Assembly: GCA_013399875.1 (NCBI GenBank)
Contig: VXAZ01006790.1
Coordinates: 248,001-312,000, forward strand
DNA length: 64,000 nucleotides
Reading direction: 5' to 3'
From: Gymnorhina tibicen
Lineage: Eukaryota > Chordata > Aves > Passeriformes > Artamidae
The notes below the pieces were generated by a model. The model ran no database searches. It had not been told where the DNA came from and saw only the letters and a list, made by a program, of their open reading frames with translations. The translations under genes and the position numbers were made by a program. Positions 24,129 through 37,453 of the stretch are shown here, one piece after another; position 1 is the stretch's first letter, and every line of letters begins with the position of its first letter.

Positions 24129-26314
24129 ATTTTAAGTACAAAGGAGGATGGAAAACTGGAAACAGCAATGAGATAAGAAAAGGAACAGTAACAGCAACAA
24201 TATTAATAACAAAAGAGTACAAAAGAGAGGGTGATTCACATGCAGAAATGCTCACCCAGACCCTGAGACAATGAACGATGGCAGACAATGCTGCTATGTT
24301 TTTCTTCGACTGCAAGCCAGAGAATCCCTACCCCCCACCCTGGTAATGACATGAGGTGGTATGGAATAATCCCTGGGTCCTGGCCAAAACTTGGACATAC
24401 CTCTGCAAAACCAGCTCCAAGCACGTTGGAGCCCCCCAAAGCATCACTGTCATGAAGGGCTCTGTGTGTGTAGCTCTTTACAGGATGGCACCAAGGTAGG
24501 GTCCCTACCCGTCTGGCTGCATGTGGATTTCCCAGCACCTTTAGGTGGCTACAGCCAGAGCTGGTCACTGGAAATTTGCCTAGGAACAGTGCAGTTGTCC
24601 AGCACTTTTTCCTTGCTCAGCCTGCTTGCTGGGTCCCATTCTTTCCCTTCAAACCTCTGGGAGCCACCAGAGCTGAAGCCTCATTATCTGGGAAGCGAAG
24701 GGGTGACTGACCCAGTGGAGATGTTGAGCAGGGTGACCCCTCCTTTTACTGCCTGGTAGCTGTCCCCAGGTGGAGGTGTTAGGCCAGTGACCCCCCTCAG
24801 TACCTCCTGTACCCGGGCTGGCGGCCCTTGATCTGCATGTACAGCATCACTGTGCAACACGTTCACACCTTTCCTTCACCTCGTATGGTCCGGCGCCATC
24901 ACTCAGCTGTGTGTGTAGCTCTGAGCCCGCTGTTTGGAATTGTTGGTCCCCCAGGAATTTAGCAGCAGTTAAACATGTGAGTGTTTAGAGCTCCAGTTCA
25001 CAGCCTGCTGCTGCAGGCATCTCCTGCCCCCGCCATCTGAGCAGTTGAGCAAAGGACTTAAAATCTGCCAGGAAACAGGCGTCTGAGACACAGAGTCGCC
25101 TTCGCAGTTGGCATGTTTTCAGGATGATAAAAGCTTTCACGCCTTTTTTTTTTCTTTTTTAGATAGCAGGGTGGGAAAAAAATAGCTTCCAAGCTGTAAG
25201 GAGTAGTTGTGCCAGAGGGGTGGGTGGGGGCCCAGCCCAGCAGCTCCAGACTTGGCAAGAAGTGAGTAAGCAGTGAATGCACCACAACTCGGGACTGGAG
25301 AAATTTGGGGCTACTTTTTTGAGCTGTTCTCTTGTTGGGGATTTCGCCTTTGAAGGCTGCTCATAGAGCTGTGTCTGAAAGCGGGAGCCAGGGTATCCTG
25401 TCCATCTGGTGGTACCAGTGGATATTTTCAGCTACACACAGAGCAGTGGGTGGAAGGAATTCTCCCTTCCCAGCAGCTCATGGGTAGTGTTGTTGGTGTG
25501 CAGGGATATTTTTTAATATCCCTGCTCTTACTGTTCCCACATTTCTCCGTGGTACCTGCGATGGCCCATTGGTTGGTTCCTGCTGAAGCAGGGCTTGCAT
25601 CAGCGCAGCAGCACGGCTCGCAAAGGTGCAGTGAGTCACACAGACCCGGTCCCAGCCTTTAGTTTAACCCTAGGAAATCCCTTGAGTTGTGAGCATGTAG
25701 CCTACCTCCATCTTCCTTCTGCTTGCTGGCTTGTCTGCCCTGGAAAATTTTCCTTACAGACCTCGTACAAGTCCCCTTTGCCTGTGGAAAATATGACTTC
25801 TTCTGGGTAGAGAGCACATTTGCTTACATTCTGTTTGAAGCCATGAGCTGCCTTATCTGCCCATGGCTTTCTTTGTTCCCCCGGAGCTAAGCATGTGAGA
25901 TGGCTTTTGCAAGCCCTGTCAGCCCTGGCACTGAGGTGCATGCTGGTGCTGTGGGTATTGGGGTGGAGCTGGCTGCCTCCCAGGCTACCAAGGAAACCTT
26001 GTGGCTGCTGGGGTCCAGATGGCTTGTCCCAAGTGCTGGCTGGGAGCTGGGGGGCTGCCATGGGCTCCTTGAGATGACTCCAGGGTTCTCCCCTCCACCA
26101 GCTGAGAGGAGACCCTGGGTCATGCCATGGTCTGGTGCAACTCCAGCTACACTACTTACGCTGTCCTTAGGGTGCCAGTGGCAGCTGGCGAGGAGCAGTG
26201 GGAATATTGGGAGCATTGGGTCTCTGCTGCAGTATGGTTGCTCTCCTTTGCTCCCTGGCTAGGGCACAGCGGGACTGACTCCCTTCCCATGCATGTCTTC
26301 ACCACAGCCACTGG

Positions 26315-26350
26315 TCAGTCTGAGCTTTGAGCTCAGTCTGAGCTTTGAGC
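26315..26350. repeat. 18-bp perfect tandem duplication
   Basis: Two adjacent copies of TCAGTCTGAGCTTTGAGC. Confidence 0.85.
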
Positions 26351-28852
26351 CTCTGTAGGTCATTTGGGGATGTGTCTGTAGGTTTGCTCTCTGGGGGTGA
26401 GGAGTTGCCTCCCAGCTCACAAAAAAGACCTGCACTCCTCACCCTTCCGTAACCTCGCACGTCACCAGTCACACCCCAGCCCACAGGAGAGTCTGCTTCG
26501 GGCACCTTGCCAGGGACGTGGCTGCAGGTGCCAACAGGCCCCTCCAGCCATGGTGACGGTCCTCAACAGTCCCACTGGGGGCAGTGTGGCTGACCACTCA
26601 GGGAGCTCCAGACAGTTGAAACTCCAGTGTCTCCTGCTCCTTCTGGCCCAGAATATGGCTGGCAGAGCAGAGACTTGGCACTTCTGACCTTCTGCCACTC
26701 TTGCATGTTCCAGCATGTGCAGTGAGCTCTTTCCCTGTGTGGGGTTATTTCCCTTCCCAAATGCCCTCTTCCCTGGCTGCTCCTTACATTTCCCACACTT
26801 GTATCTGTTTCTTCTGCCCATTTTTTTACCTCTGAAACCAACCCAAGGTGGGTTCCTGCAGGAGCAGCCTCAGGAAACCCAAGGAAATACAACTGCATGC
26901 AAATTCAAGCTGCATGATGGTTTTGGAAGCAGATGAGGTTGGCACCAGCAACTGCTTTCATTGAGGTGTCGTACAAGAGAGGGGCAGAGGTGAATCACCC
27001 GATCTAGCCTTTGCCTCAGAGCACAGCCCCACTTGTCCCTGCTCAGAAGCACAGGTTTCACCATGGCCTTTTTGCCTTTGTCTGTTGGCATCACTGCCCT
27101 TGGTGGCCATCCTACATGGATGTGCTGCCACAGTGCTGTGTCCTGGCCTTTTCAGAGCACTCAGGTAGGATGCATCGGACCTTCCCTTTAGAGATGCAGT
27201 CCTGTTCCTGCCCTTTACTTCCTGACCCTTCACCAGTTACTAATCCCAGGAGGGCTCTACCTCTTATCCCATGGCAGCTCAGTTTCTTTAAGAGCTTTGG
27301 GGTATTCTTTAAGTGCTTAAGAGCATTGCCACATACCACTTTGAAATCCCCATAAAGTCCGGTTAATTGGATCACCCTTATCTCCACACTCACCATTTCC
27401 TTGCAAGGGAAAGTCATGCCCTGGATGCTGACTCTTCCCAATGAGATAATTGCCGGGATCTGCTGATTGTGCTCTGAACCATGGTTGCTTCAGTGTGAGG
27501 CGTTAAACCTGGCTTTGTGTTTTTAGTTTGATGAGCAATTTAATCCTGTTCAGACGTTTTTTCTGGGAGAGGCAGCTGGTGTGTGGCTCTGTGGTTTCTC
27601 TCCGTCCGGTCCTGATGCCACACTGGGTGCTCTGGCAACCCAAGCTGGGATTGGCATCAGGAGTGGCATTGCTGGCAGGGGCACAAGGATTTTTGTGATG
27701 GCTTTTTTTTCCTTAACCGATTCAGTTTTCCTTTCGAGGAAGCTGTTAAATAGTGCAAACAAAACACAGTGCCTTGCCAGCAGCATTTTTAAGATTTAGA
27801 ACTTTGCATCTGGATGCTCTGAGATTTTTCAGACTGCTTGATTCCAAGTAGGATGCATAAAATATTATCTGAGGGTTTCTCTCTACTTTAACGATTGGTG
27901 TTTTGTGCCAGATGGGGTGTGTTAGTGACCCTGTTTGAACTCAGTGTGATTTGTACAAGAACCATACAGGTGTGCCTGTATCTGCTCCTTGTGGCTCATC
28001 ATCCCCAAACATCTGGGGAGCCACAGTTGTCCCTGATGGTGCTACCCCAGGGCAGTGAGGAGTAGGGTCTGGATCCATGCTCAATGTTCCTAAATGGAGG
28101 ATTTCTGTGGTTGAATGCAGTGCAGGTTCTCTTTGAGACTGAGTAAGCCATAACCAGGGGGTTTGCTGCTGGTCTGCCTTCTCAAGGAGTGTGTAGGATG
28201 CAGTTTGCTGTGGAGGATGTTGACAGTGGCGTGTGACATGTTGTTTGCCTGATGCTCCCTGGACTTGGTTTCAGCAACACAAGTAGGAGAGGAAGCTTAG
28301 ACAAAGAAATGTCCCAAACAGGAAGGTGCTAGAAAAAGGAACAAATGTCAGGCCCTGAGCAGGTAAAAGCAGATGATGCCAGGATATCCTCCCAAGTGAA
28401 GGAGATCAAGGAAGAGATAATCAGCCCCTCAAAGGCACCCCTTTGTTTCAGCTCAGCCAGCCCGGGGGATGGACAGACTGTTCTCGGCTGAACACTTGAT
28501 CTGTATTTAACGTGTGGTTTGTCTGGCTTTAGCAGGCACTGTTTGAGGGATTGATGGAGAGAAGCCAGCCCACGAAAGGGGAGAGGCAAGAAGAGTGGCT
28601 TCCATGGGGGATGTTGCTGCTCCTGACTCCCTGCTTTCCACAGGCTTGGCAGGGAGGAAGGGGGCTGCTGAGAGCCCTGCTGTGGGACAGGGCCACAGGG
28701 GCATCAGTGCCCCCCGCAGCTGCGAGGGCTGCAAGCCCAGACAGCCTGATGGGTTTATGAACATATCCACATCCCTGGTGCCATGGCCCAGAGCTGTGCC
28801 AGCAGCTCCAGGCTGGAAGCAGTGTTGGTGCTCTGGGCAGAGGGGACGTAGC

Positions 28853-28910
28853 TGTGTTTACAGCTGTTTTGGATGTGCTTTTTCTGAATGTGTTTACAGC
28901 TGTCCTGGAT
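28853..28910. repeat. Imperfect ~36-bp tandem repeat
   Basis: TGTGTTTACAGCTGT followed by (T/C)(T/C)TGGAT occurs twice, 36 bases apart. Confidence 0.7.
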
Positions 28911-31218
28911 ACATGTAATCTCTGCTCACCAATGTGATGGTTCATCTTAACACCTTCCACTTCACTGGTAAAACAAGCCCTGCCTGCCTCATGAACCCCT
29001 TTGCTTTGGGAGCAGGAGGTGTTACTATGGGAAGACACTTAACTCTTACAACTCTGTTGTTGTTCCTCCACCTGCCTTTTGACCCTCTGTGTAAAGGTAG
29101 AGCTCGTGCTGCTTTCGGGGGTGCTGTGCCCACAATGCCTGATGGTGGTGGTGGGCTCCAAGTGAACGCTGGGATGCTCATCATTGCTCACTGTGCAATG
29201 CAGGTGCATCAGACAAGCAGAGGAGGCTGCAGGCACCTGGGGTGAGCTCTGGATGCTGCTGCTGCTGGTGACCAGTGTAAATAGAAGTGGTGAATCAGTT
29301 CAAGCAATCCTTTTCCATGCATTTTTCCAACTTCTCACAGTCCGTGTCTTGGGATTTTTGAGCCAGAGATGTTCTTGTACTTGAATAGCACTTGCTGGAT
29401 CTTGCTTCCAGTTTTTCTTCCTCCTAATTCCCAAAGTTAACTTTACTTTTTTTATTTTTTTGACCACTCCTTGTCACAATTCCACAAAAGGTCAGCTCGA
29501 TCTGTCTTGGTGCCAGGGCCTGGCAGCTGAGCAGTAACAGCCAGCCTACACTGCACCTCATCTGCCATGACCAGAACCTCCCTAGATGCTCATGGTTTAA
29601 AAATTGGCCTTGTGTTTGTCACTGAGCAGGTTGGTTCATGACCTGTTGCTGGGCAGTGCTCAGACTGTCCCCAAGGCAGTTCTGCATTTTGGTTTCTGAT
29701 CCTGCCTGCCCACTGTGACCCCAAGGGACATTTTGCCATGGGTGGCACCACACAGCCCCATGCCTGTGGCTGCCCAGCCTGGCGGTGTGAGAGGGTGAGG
29801 GAAGCCAGAGTCCTTCCTCTGCTCTGTACCACAGTGGGGTCCCTGCAGGCGGGGTGAAAAGACAGGACCATTGGTGCTCCTGTGAAATTGCATTGGATGT
29901 CGCTCTTCCTCCAACCCCAAGGATGGAGATCCCTGTCTCTAGGACGTGTCCCCAGCCCAGTGTGAGGGCCTCTCTGTCTTGGGGCTGCCCTGATCCAGCT
30001 CTTCCCTTGGATGACATCAGGCAGGGCACTCTGCTTGGTCTATCACCTGATCTGTGTGCTCACAGGTGGTCTGGGATCACCATCCTGCCGGTAGACCCAG
30101 CCCCGGACACCGTGTAGGCATGAGGATGCACCTCGGCATTGTTCAGGGGTCTACACAAGCAGGTTACTGCAAGAGGAGCTACAAAACTGACTTGAGGCAT
30201 GTGCTGGCCTTAGAAATTCATGCTACAGACCATCTACGAAGCAGCTGAATCTTTGATTAGGCATATGTGCTCCCCAGTTGTCCTACAGCAGCAGCCACCA
30301 CCCTGGTGAGGATGCCATTGTCCTTTTACAGGACTGCCAGCTTGCCACTCTGCAAGGAATGGGTTAAACATCCTCCCTCTTTTTTGCAGCATGGATTTGG
30401 AAACAGCTTCCCTAGGCTTGGCAGCTGCTCCGCTGAGGATCATATGGCGACAGCAGGGAGAAACTACCAAGCTTGGATCTGCTGCCAGGGCTTTTCAGGG
30501 ATGCAGCTTCTGTTGGGTTGGTGGCACAGAATGGTGGAGGAGGTGCTGGGTCTGGCAGTGCATCCACCACATCCTCAGGTGAGGTTAAGGACTCTCAGAG
30601 TAGGTCTGGATGGACTGGCATGCAGGATGCAAGCTGTGTCTCCAGTATGGTGGATGTGGGATGGAGAATCCATACTGCAGAACTGTGCAGCAAGACTAGC
30701 ACACAGGGATATGTTCAGCACATGTGGGGACCCCAAGGAGCAAGACCAGTTTGCAAATCACGTTTCCCTGAGGTGGAAAATCACTGCTGGAGTATGGAAA
30801 GCATGAAGCTGCTTTTGGCTTGTGGTGTTTGAAATGTGCCGTTCTCACTTCTATGAGTGACTGCCTAACATTTCCGATTTCCCAAGACTTTGATGAAAAA
30901 ACATTGTTAAAGAGCCATTAATTTATTAAAGTGGGTTTTCAGAAAACAAACTAAGCCAAAAAAAAGAAACCAATCAAAGAAAAAAACCTCTACACACCAA
31001 GGTTTGAATGATTTGGAAAAACGTGGTTTCATAAGCACCAGTAACTGAGTCATAGTGGCTCAGGTCTGCAAGGCCAGTGCTGTTTGGGGAGGGAGCCCCT
31101 TTCATCCCACAGTGGCAGGGAGCCAGCTGATCCATGGTGGAGTTGGGTCTGCCACTGAGCAGGATGAGGAGCCTGGGGACACACTATGTCTCCCACCTCA
31201 CCGTTGTCCCTGCCACAT

Positions 31219-31360
31219 TTCAAGGTCAGGTTGGAAGGGACCACAAAGGGTCACCTTATCCAACCTCCCAGCTCAGGCAGGGTCATTTCAGAGCACATGG
31301 CACAGGACTGTGTCCAGCAGTGATTTTCCCAACATCCTGGTGGGACACAACCACTTTGGC
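31219..31360 (-). mobile_element. CR1 LINE 3' fragment, reverse orientation
   Basis: GGTTGGAAGGGACCACAAAG, CCAACCTCCCAGCTCAGGCA and similar blocks of a reverse CR1 3' end. Diverged, right boundary approximate. Confidence 0.7.
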
Positions 31361-31914
31361 TGGTGACACAGAGGTGGAACTGAGGAAAGTGGTTTTGTTT
31401 CGTGGCTTCACTGCTGATCCTAAGGCAGGGGAAAAATGCAGTAGTTAGTGTTAAATTCCCTGAGCTTAAAATAGGATAAGAAAACACAGACACGCATTCC
31501 CGGAGGTGAAGGCACCAGCAGCCAAAAGCAGCCTGCCCGTTGGTGCTGCTGCTCCCGAGCAGGGCAGAGGCGAAGGGTTGTGCCTGCTGGAAGGAAGTAC
31601 AAAAATAGGTTGTTGTTTCCAGCACTGGCTTTTGTGCTGGTCCTCACTGCCCTCCCTGTGAATGCCTGCATGAAGCCTTACCCCACCAGGAACAAGGAAA
31701 GAAGGAAGAAGCCATGAGCCACTCAGTGCTGCACCTGGAGCCCACACTGGGCACTGAAGTGACGTGGTAATTTGGGGGCCACCACCCAGCACTCTGGAGA
31801 AACAGGTGAGAAAGCACAGAGTTCTCAGCATGAAGTTTTAGTAATGCCAAGGTGGTTGATGCAGCAAGACGTGTCAACGCATATCCAGGACCACAGGAAA
31901 CTGCTTCAAGCTGT

Positions 31915-31976
31915 ACCGGGGAGGTTTAGATTGGATATTAGGAAAAATTCCTTCACTGAAAGGGTGGTCAGGTAAC
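31915..31976 (+). mobile_element. CR1 LINE short fragment
   Basis: GGTTTAGATTGGATATTAGG and CTTCACTGAAAGGGTGGTCA, a short internal piece of the CR1 3' region. Confidence 0.75.
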
Positions 31977-32236
31977 CTCAAAGGGACAGAAAGCTAGGAA
32001 AGTTAAGATTTCTCTTTGACCAGTTGATGTCTGTGGTTAACTGTGTCCAGGAACGAGATTTTGGGACATGATGAAAGTGCTCTGAAGGGCAGAGATGAGG
32101 AGCGATATCAGGCTGCAAGCCTGAAAACCCACAAAAACTGGGAAGAGCAAGGCCGGTGTTGCATGCCTCTGCATCCTGCAGCATCCCATGGGCTGGGCTT
32201 GGTTCAGGACCTGCAGTGGTTTTAAACTGACAGTGA

Positions 32237-32462
32237 GTAGGTTTAGATTGGATATTGGGACAAAATTCGTGGCTGTGGGGGTAGTGAGGCCCTGGCACAG
32301 GTTGCCCAGAGAAGCTGTGGCTGCCCTATCCCTGAAGTGTTCCAGACCAGGTTGGATGGGGCTTGGAGAATATAGTGGAAGGCGCCCCTGCCCATGGCAG
32401 GGGGTGGAATGGGATGAACTTTAAGGTTCCTTCCAACCTAATCCATTCTGGGATTCTATGTC
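32237..32462 (+). mobile_element. CR1 LINE 3' end
   Basis: It starts again at GGTTTAGATTGGATATTGG, so it is a separate insertion from the piece at 31915. It runs through GTGAGGCCCTGGCACAGGTT to CATTCTGGGATTCTATG. Confidence 0.9.
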
Positions 32463-32789
32463 AAGAGCAAAATGCAAGTCAGAAACGTGCTCCCCAGGTG
32501 ACCACATGCTTTCGTTCTAAGCCTGCTATCACAAACAGCCAAGCTTAAAGGAGTTACTTAATCCTTCTAGGATCTCCTGTTCTGCAGGAGGCTGAAGCCC
32601 TAACACACATAAAGGGCCATACACGTGATGGAAGCACTGATGAACTTTACTGATGCTGTTTGGGTGGAGATCTCCCTCTGCTTTCTGGAAAACACTGTTT
32701 GGCCTTCTTATCTTGGCACGGTGAGATGCACTCGGACACGGACACCGCATCCAGGATGACACTGGGATGGCAGAGGCTCAGTCCTTGGG

Positions 32790-33780
32790 CCCCGTGGGGG
32801 GGTGCTGGATGCCCCGGCAGCTGTGGAGGCTGGTGCCGGCACCCCTTCGGGTGTGGGGGCTGCGGGTGTACGTTCCGGCGCTCCGGGCGGGCCCGGCCGG
32901 GGACGGGCTAAGGGCGGGGGGGGGGTGGGNNNNNNNNNNNNNNNNNNNNNNNNNNNNNNNNNNNNNNNNNNNNNNNNNNNNNNNNNNNNNNNNNNNNNNN
33001 NNNNNNNNNNNNNNNNNNNNNNNNNNNNNNNNNNNNNNNNNNNNNNNNNNNNNNNNNNNNNNNNNNNNNNNNNNNNNNNNNNNNNNNNNNNNNNNNNNNN
33101 NNNNNNNNNNNNNNNNNNNNNNNNNNNNNNNNNNNNNNNNNNNNNNNNNNNNNNNNNNNNNNNNNNNNNNNNNNNNNNNNNNNNNNNNNNNNNNNNNNNN
33201 NNNNNNNNNNNNNNNNNNNNNNNNNNNNNNNNNNNNNNNNNNNNNNNNNNNNNNNNNNNNNNNNNNNNNNNNNNNNNNNNNNNNNNNNNNNNNNNNNNNN
33301 NNNNNNNNNNNNNNNNNNNNNNNNNNNNNNNNNNNNNNNNNNNNNNNNNNNNNNNNNNNNNNNNNNNNNNNNNNNNNNNNNNNNNNNNNNNNNNNNNNNN
33401 NNNNNNNNNNNNNNNNNNNNGGCGTCGAGGCCATTGTGGGGGGGTGGCGGTACCGCGGGAAGTTTGGCCCCGGCCACCCGACCCGCCGGCAGCTCCCCAG
33501 CGGGACCGGCCGCCCGGCACGGCGCCTGTCCCGGCCGCTCGGGGCCGCGGGGAGCGGGGGAGCTGGGAATCCCCTGTGCCCGGCACCCGCTGCTGTTGGG
33601 GGGGCTTGGCCGCCCTGCCCTTCTCCCGGTGCCCCCGGGCCGCCGCCGTGCTCCTCCGGCGTCGCCTGGTCCGGCCGCCCCCGGCACCGCCGCCCGCCCT
33701 CTGCAGTGGGGAGGCGGCGCGTCCTTGGAGAGCAGCTCGGGCGTGAAACGCGGCTGCACATCCCAGCACCTTTCCTTCCC
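32790..33780 (+). promoter_or_regulatory. ADARB1: CpG island with assembly gap: probable main ADARB1 promoter and first exon
   Basis: Both sides of the gap (32930-33420) are extremely GC- and CpG-rich, with runs such as GGCCCGGCCGGGGACGGG on the left and many CCGGC/GCCGC motifs on the right, in a window that is otherwise CpG-poor. It is the only strong CpG island here outside the solo LTR. It lies between the end of SLX9 and the ADARB1 coding exons, where a TATA-less housekeeping-type promoter for ADARB1 is expected. The first exon and its donor cannot be placed; CAG|GTGAGG at 34056/34057 is one good donor candidate. Assignment to ADARB1 rests on position only. Confidence 0.5.
32930..33420. 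other. Assembly gap of 491 N inside the CpG island
   Basis: Unsequenced bases flanked by very GC-rich sequence and a poly-G run on the left, typical of a region that failed to sequence. The size may be an estimate. Long open frames reported across it are artefacts of the N run. Confidence 0.97.
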
Positions 33781-34181
33781 AGCTGGATAACCCCCCAGAG
33801 CCCTTTTCCATCTGTTGCTGTGGCCCCTGGTGGGTTTCGTTGTTCCTTTGGGATTTGGTTCGATTTGTGCTGTGCTGGAGCAAAACTGCAGTCGTGAGAT
33901 CTGTGACTGTGCTTTTAAAAGTCTGGTTTGCTTAAAAAAAACAGAAGCAAAAGGCTTCTGAAGGGTGCCTGTATGGTGCCTGGTGACCGAGGGATACCAC
34001 TGGCCTGGGCCACCCCTGCTCTCTGCCCATCTTCACCTTGTACTTCTCAGGACTCAGGTGAGGGAAGCACTGGTCATGCCAGAGAGGGTCTACAGAGCAT
34101 TCAGGACTCTGCACTCAGGCTGGTGAAACCACAGAATTGATGGATGAACCACTATCAGCCATGCTGGTCCTTGGCCTGGGC

Positions 34182-34259
34182 TTTTTTTTTTTTTTCCTTT
34201 TTTTTTTGTTTTTTTTTTTTTTTCTTTTTTTTTTCTTCTTAATTTTTATCACCTTTTTT
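34182..34259. repeat. Long T-rich tract
   Basis: T runs of 10-15 broken by CC, G and C. It would be a poly(A) tract on the minus strand, but no adjacent retroelement body is recognised. Confidence 0.85.
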
Positions 34260-36970
34260 TGGTGGTATATAAAAGAAAAAACAACTTCATGTATTTTTTA
34301 GCATAAACAAGATTAGGGTTTCATTTCTTACTGTATTTTATTTTATCCAAGTGGTGGTGGGCTTACTGGAGCTGTTGGGATCCCACAGGCACCCTGCTTG
34401 CTCTGTGACTTACTCTGTCACTGCTGAGAGTGAAGTTGTAGCGTCGTTCTCAGAGCTGTTTTATTCTGGAGAGTGGCAGCAGGCCAGCCTTCCCGGACAC
34501 ACAAGATGTTTAGAATAATTGGTGATGGAATACCCTTTTAAAATAATTGTTTGGGTTTATCTAGCACTCAATTGTAGCGATATCTACCTCTAAAAATAGG
34601 TAGGCCTCTGTTGTAATGAGCCTCGTAATATAAACAAGTCATGTCTTGAATGACTGTTGTTACTTTTGGGATGTCCGAGATAGATGCCTTTGGGGGTTTT
34701 GCCAAGTCTTCTGTCTAACTTTTTTTTCCTTCTGCAGTGAACTATGTTTCTTGGCCCTTACGCCGTGTAGTTGTGCACTGACCAGAGGCAAGGCTCAGTA
34801 ACCCTCGCTGTTCAGGGCTGGCACAGCTGCACGGAAAAGCTTCCCACTGCTCCTCTGGCAGCCCAAGGTTGAGCAGTCCTGGTTTTTCCGTGAAATCCAT
34901 GTTCGTATGGCGATGGCTAACAGTGGGCTCTGCCAGGTGACTGTGCATCGCCCCTCTGTGGGGCACTGCCCTCTGTGAATTCAGTGCAGAGCCCCGTTTA
35001 TCTGTGCTCTGCGTCCATGGTTTTCCATGAGACAGGGACAGAGCAGCTTGGGTGTGATCCTGGCTGTGCTGCTCCTTCCTGGGATGCCTTCCCCAGGTTT
35101 CCCAGGGCGCAGCTGCGTGAGCGCACCGTTCTTGCTTTCAGGAGCTGAGAGTGACGATGGCACGAGGAATTTTCTCACATTTTGCTGTGTGGTTTATCAG
35201 AGCGTGACGGATGAGCGTTGGCCCAACCTCTCATGCACACATGCTTTTTGAAGTTTGTTTTCAGCAGCCAGTGTGCTGGCTGAGGCTTCTCTGTGTTGCT
35301 GATGTTCAAGTGCACTGGCTCCTCAGCTCGAGAGAGAAAAACAGATCTCTTTTTCAGCAGGAGGAGTGTTTGCTCTATGAGCACTTGTTTTCTGAGAAGG
35401 TACCAGAGAGGACATTGTGCTCAGTGTTTGAAACAGGAGTGTCTCATAGCTTTGATCACGCTGTGCTCACAGACCCCAACCTACTTTGATGTTGCCCCCA
35501 GTTATCCAGATTTATCTGCTCAGTTGGAAGTTTAGTGCCCTTTTGTGGGCTGTATGTGTTTTGGGAATGGAAATGCAATTCCGTAAACCCTCAGTGGCAG
35601 GCCTGTGGCTTGCTACGAGCACAAAGGTCTTCTGGAGTACTTTTATTATAACTATATGGGACTTTATTCTCTTTTAAAAGCCACCCATGTTTTGGTTTAA
35701 GTGAGTAGAACCTAAATGACTGGGCTTAGTCATTAGTCCCTGTGGCTTGGGACTTGACAGGCTCTGCTGTTCCCTAGCAAACTCATGCCTACACTTGGCA
35801 AACCCCAGACTGCTGCCTCTGGTTATTCCCAGGTGCCTGGTCAGAGATCCTGCACGGGAACAAGGGGTTCCTGCTAAACAGGGTGATGGCAAACACTGCT
35901 GTGAGAGAGCCGTGGGACAGACCATGAGTGTAACACACCCTCTCAGCAACTCAGCATCAGTGTTGTTGAGGTGTCACCTGTGACTTGAGGACGTTTTGGA
36001 GATGGCAGTGGTGGTTGTGGGGGAATGTTTCCCTGGCTGCAGGGGCTGGGTTGAGTGTGTTGATGCTTCTAGGTGCCAGGGTGGTTTCAGGTGTGGCTGA
36101 AATGGGTTGTTTCCAGGTGCTTGCAGTGAGTGTCTTGTTAGGCCTGTTGTGTTTGAAATCGTGGGGGTGCAGGACCCTGAGGGTCTTTGCTTGGATGCCT
36201 TGGATGAAGAGAGACCAGAGCTCTTGCTGTTTTTGCAACTTCTGAAACCAGTAGGTGTTTGGCGCGTTTGAAACTCAGACCATCCAGCTGCTGCAGTGTG
36301 GATTTCAGCTTATATTTAAGTACAGAAGATTGATACTGTGGGTTTGGGCTGTATTTATCAGTGGACACTATTATTTATGTATCTTGGTTTTAAAGGAAAT
36401 ACCTTTGTAGTAGAAATGCTGCCTGACAAAAAAAAAAAAAAGCTTGGTGAAATGATTATGTAAGCAAGCGAAATGACATTTTAAAGCAAGTTTCTTTCCT
36501 GTTTGGAGACAGTGTGGCTGGTTTTTTTTGCTCTTTCCTGCTGTTTAACATTTTAAAAATCCTTTTAGTGAATGTTTTTTGTATGGTAGGTATGAGAAAT
36601 AGCTGTTTTTGCAATTTAAAGTCCTTGAAGAGGTCATCAGCAGGCTCTGGGAGCTAGCAGGAGCCAGCTGTATTTAGGGCTGTAGCTGACCAAAGCAGCA
36701 GCACGTGTGTGCATTTAAGTGATAATTAAGGTAAAAAAACCCCAAAGAAACCCAGGTAACTGCTGCTACTGTGGAAGCTGAGCTCAGAGGATGCTCAGGA
36801 CAGTTGTCCTCTTAAGAATGTCTGGTTGCAAAGGGATTCGGGATCTTTTTCTGTTCTCTGCCTCCGGGTCAGCTGCGGTGTGTGTCTGTCCCCAAGCCAA
36901 GGGAATCCATCACCTCCACAAAAGCTGCCGGGGTTACCTTGAGCCTTTGTTCCCGGCGGGAGTGCAGGGC

Positions 36971-37004
36971 TGAGTCAGTGCTGGCTGCCCAGGGCTGTGA
37001 CTCA
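36971..37004. promoter_or_regulatory. Pair of AP-1 / half-MARE sites
   Basis: TGAGTCA (36971-36977) and TGACTCA (36998-37004) lie 27 bases apart, each followed by GTGCTG, in a locally GC-rich patch. Both are perfect TGA(C/G)TCA sites bound by AP-1 and by small-Maf/NF-E2-type dimers. They sit about 600 bases before a good splice donor at 37618. Function is inferred from sequence only. Confidence 0.35.
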
Positions 37005-37453
37005 GTGCTGTCCCCTCGAATGCACGGCCAGCCCGCTGCCGGCGCAGCCAGGGAATAGCCTCATTCCACAGCTGTCCTCTGTGAATATCACCTGGTTAGA
37101 GGGGTTTGGCAATGTCGGACTGCTTTCCTTAATTGTGTGTGTTGGTGGAAGTTGGTTGTTACTGAGCTTTTTTTCCTGTGTGATACTGAGCATCTGTGGA
37201 AGTGCCAGGGAGCTCCGAGGCAAGAAGCCTCTTCTCTTGTGTACAGTATTATGGTTTTGTCTTCGTGGGTTGTGTTCTTTCTTTACATTTTATTTTATTT
37301 ATTTTTAAGTTATTTTTTTAAAATTTATGTGCTTGAAGAGGAAGGGTGCTGTGTTTTTCTTGTGGAGAAATGTCTTCCCTGATGCTCCAGGGTTAGGTCT
37401 CTTTGTGGTTCTGTCTCCTGAAATGAGGAGAGCTGTCTGTGCTTTTAACTCAG

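Larger units (their letters stand above)
23118..32789. other. SLX9-ADARB1 intergenic region
   Basis: No exon with convincing coding content was found on either strand; the longer ORFs here are chance or antisense to repeats. It holds CR1 copies at 23730-24128, 31219-31360, 31915-31976 and 32237-32462, an 18-bp perfect tandem repeat at 26315-26350 and an imperfect 36-bp tandem repeat at 28853-28910. Non-coding RNAs are known between these genes in human, but nothing here allows one to be called. Confidence 0.6.
33781..37453 (+). other. ADARB1: ADARB1 5' intron, part 1
   Basis: Non-coding. It contains a long T-rich stretch at 34182-34259 and an A13 run at about 36428-36440. Two AP-1-like sites lie near its right end. 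No coding exon was recognised. Confidence 0.5.

Noticed and set aside
30267..30806. 179-codon plus-strand open frame in the intergenic region
   Set aside because: No similarity to any known family recalled and no promoter or poly(A) context; treated as chance.
32708..33897. Very long open frames on both strands (up to 391 codons)
   Set aside because: They are open only because they cross 491 N; the flanking GC-rich sequence lacks stops by composition.
34057..34062. Splice donor GTGAGG after CAG as the end of ADARB1 exon 1
   Set aside because: A good motif but without an identifiable transcription start or length constraint; mentioned only as a candidate under the CpG island.
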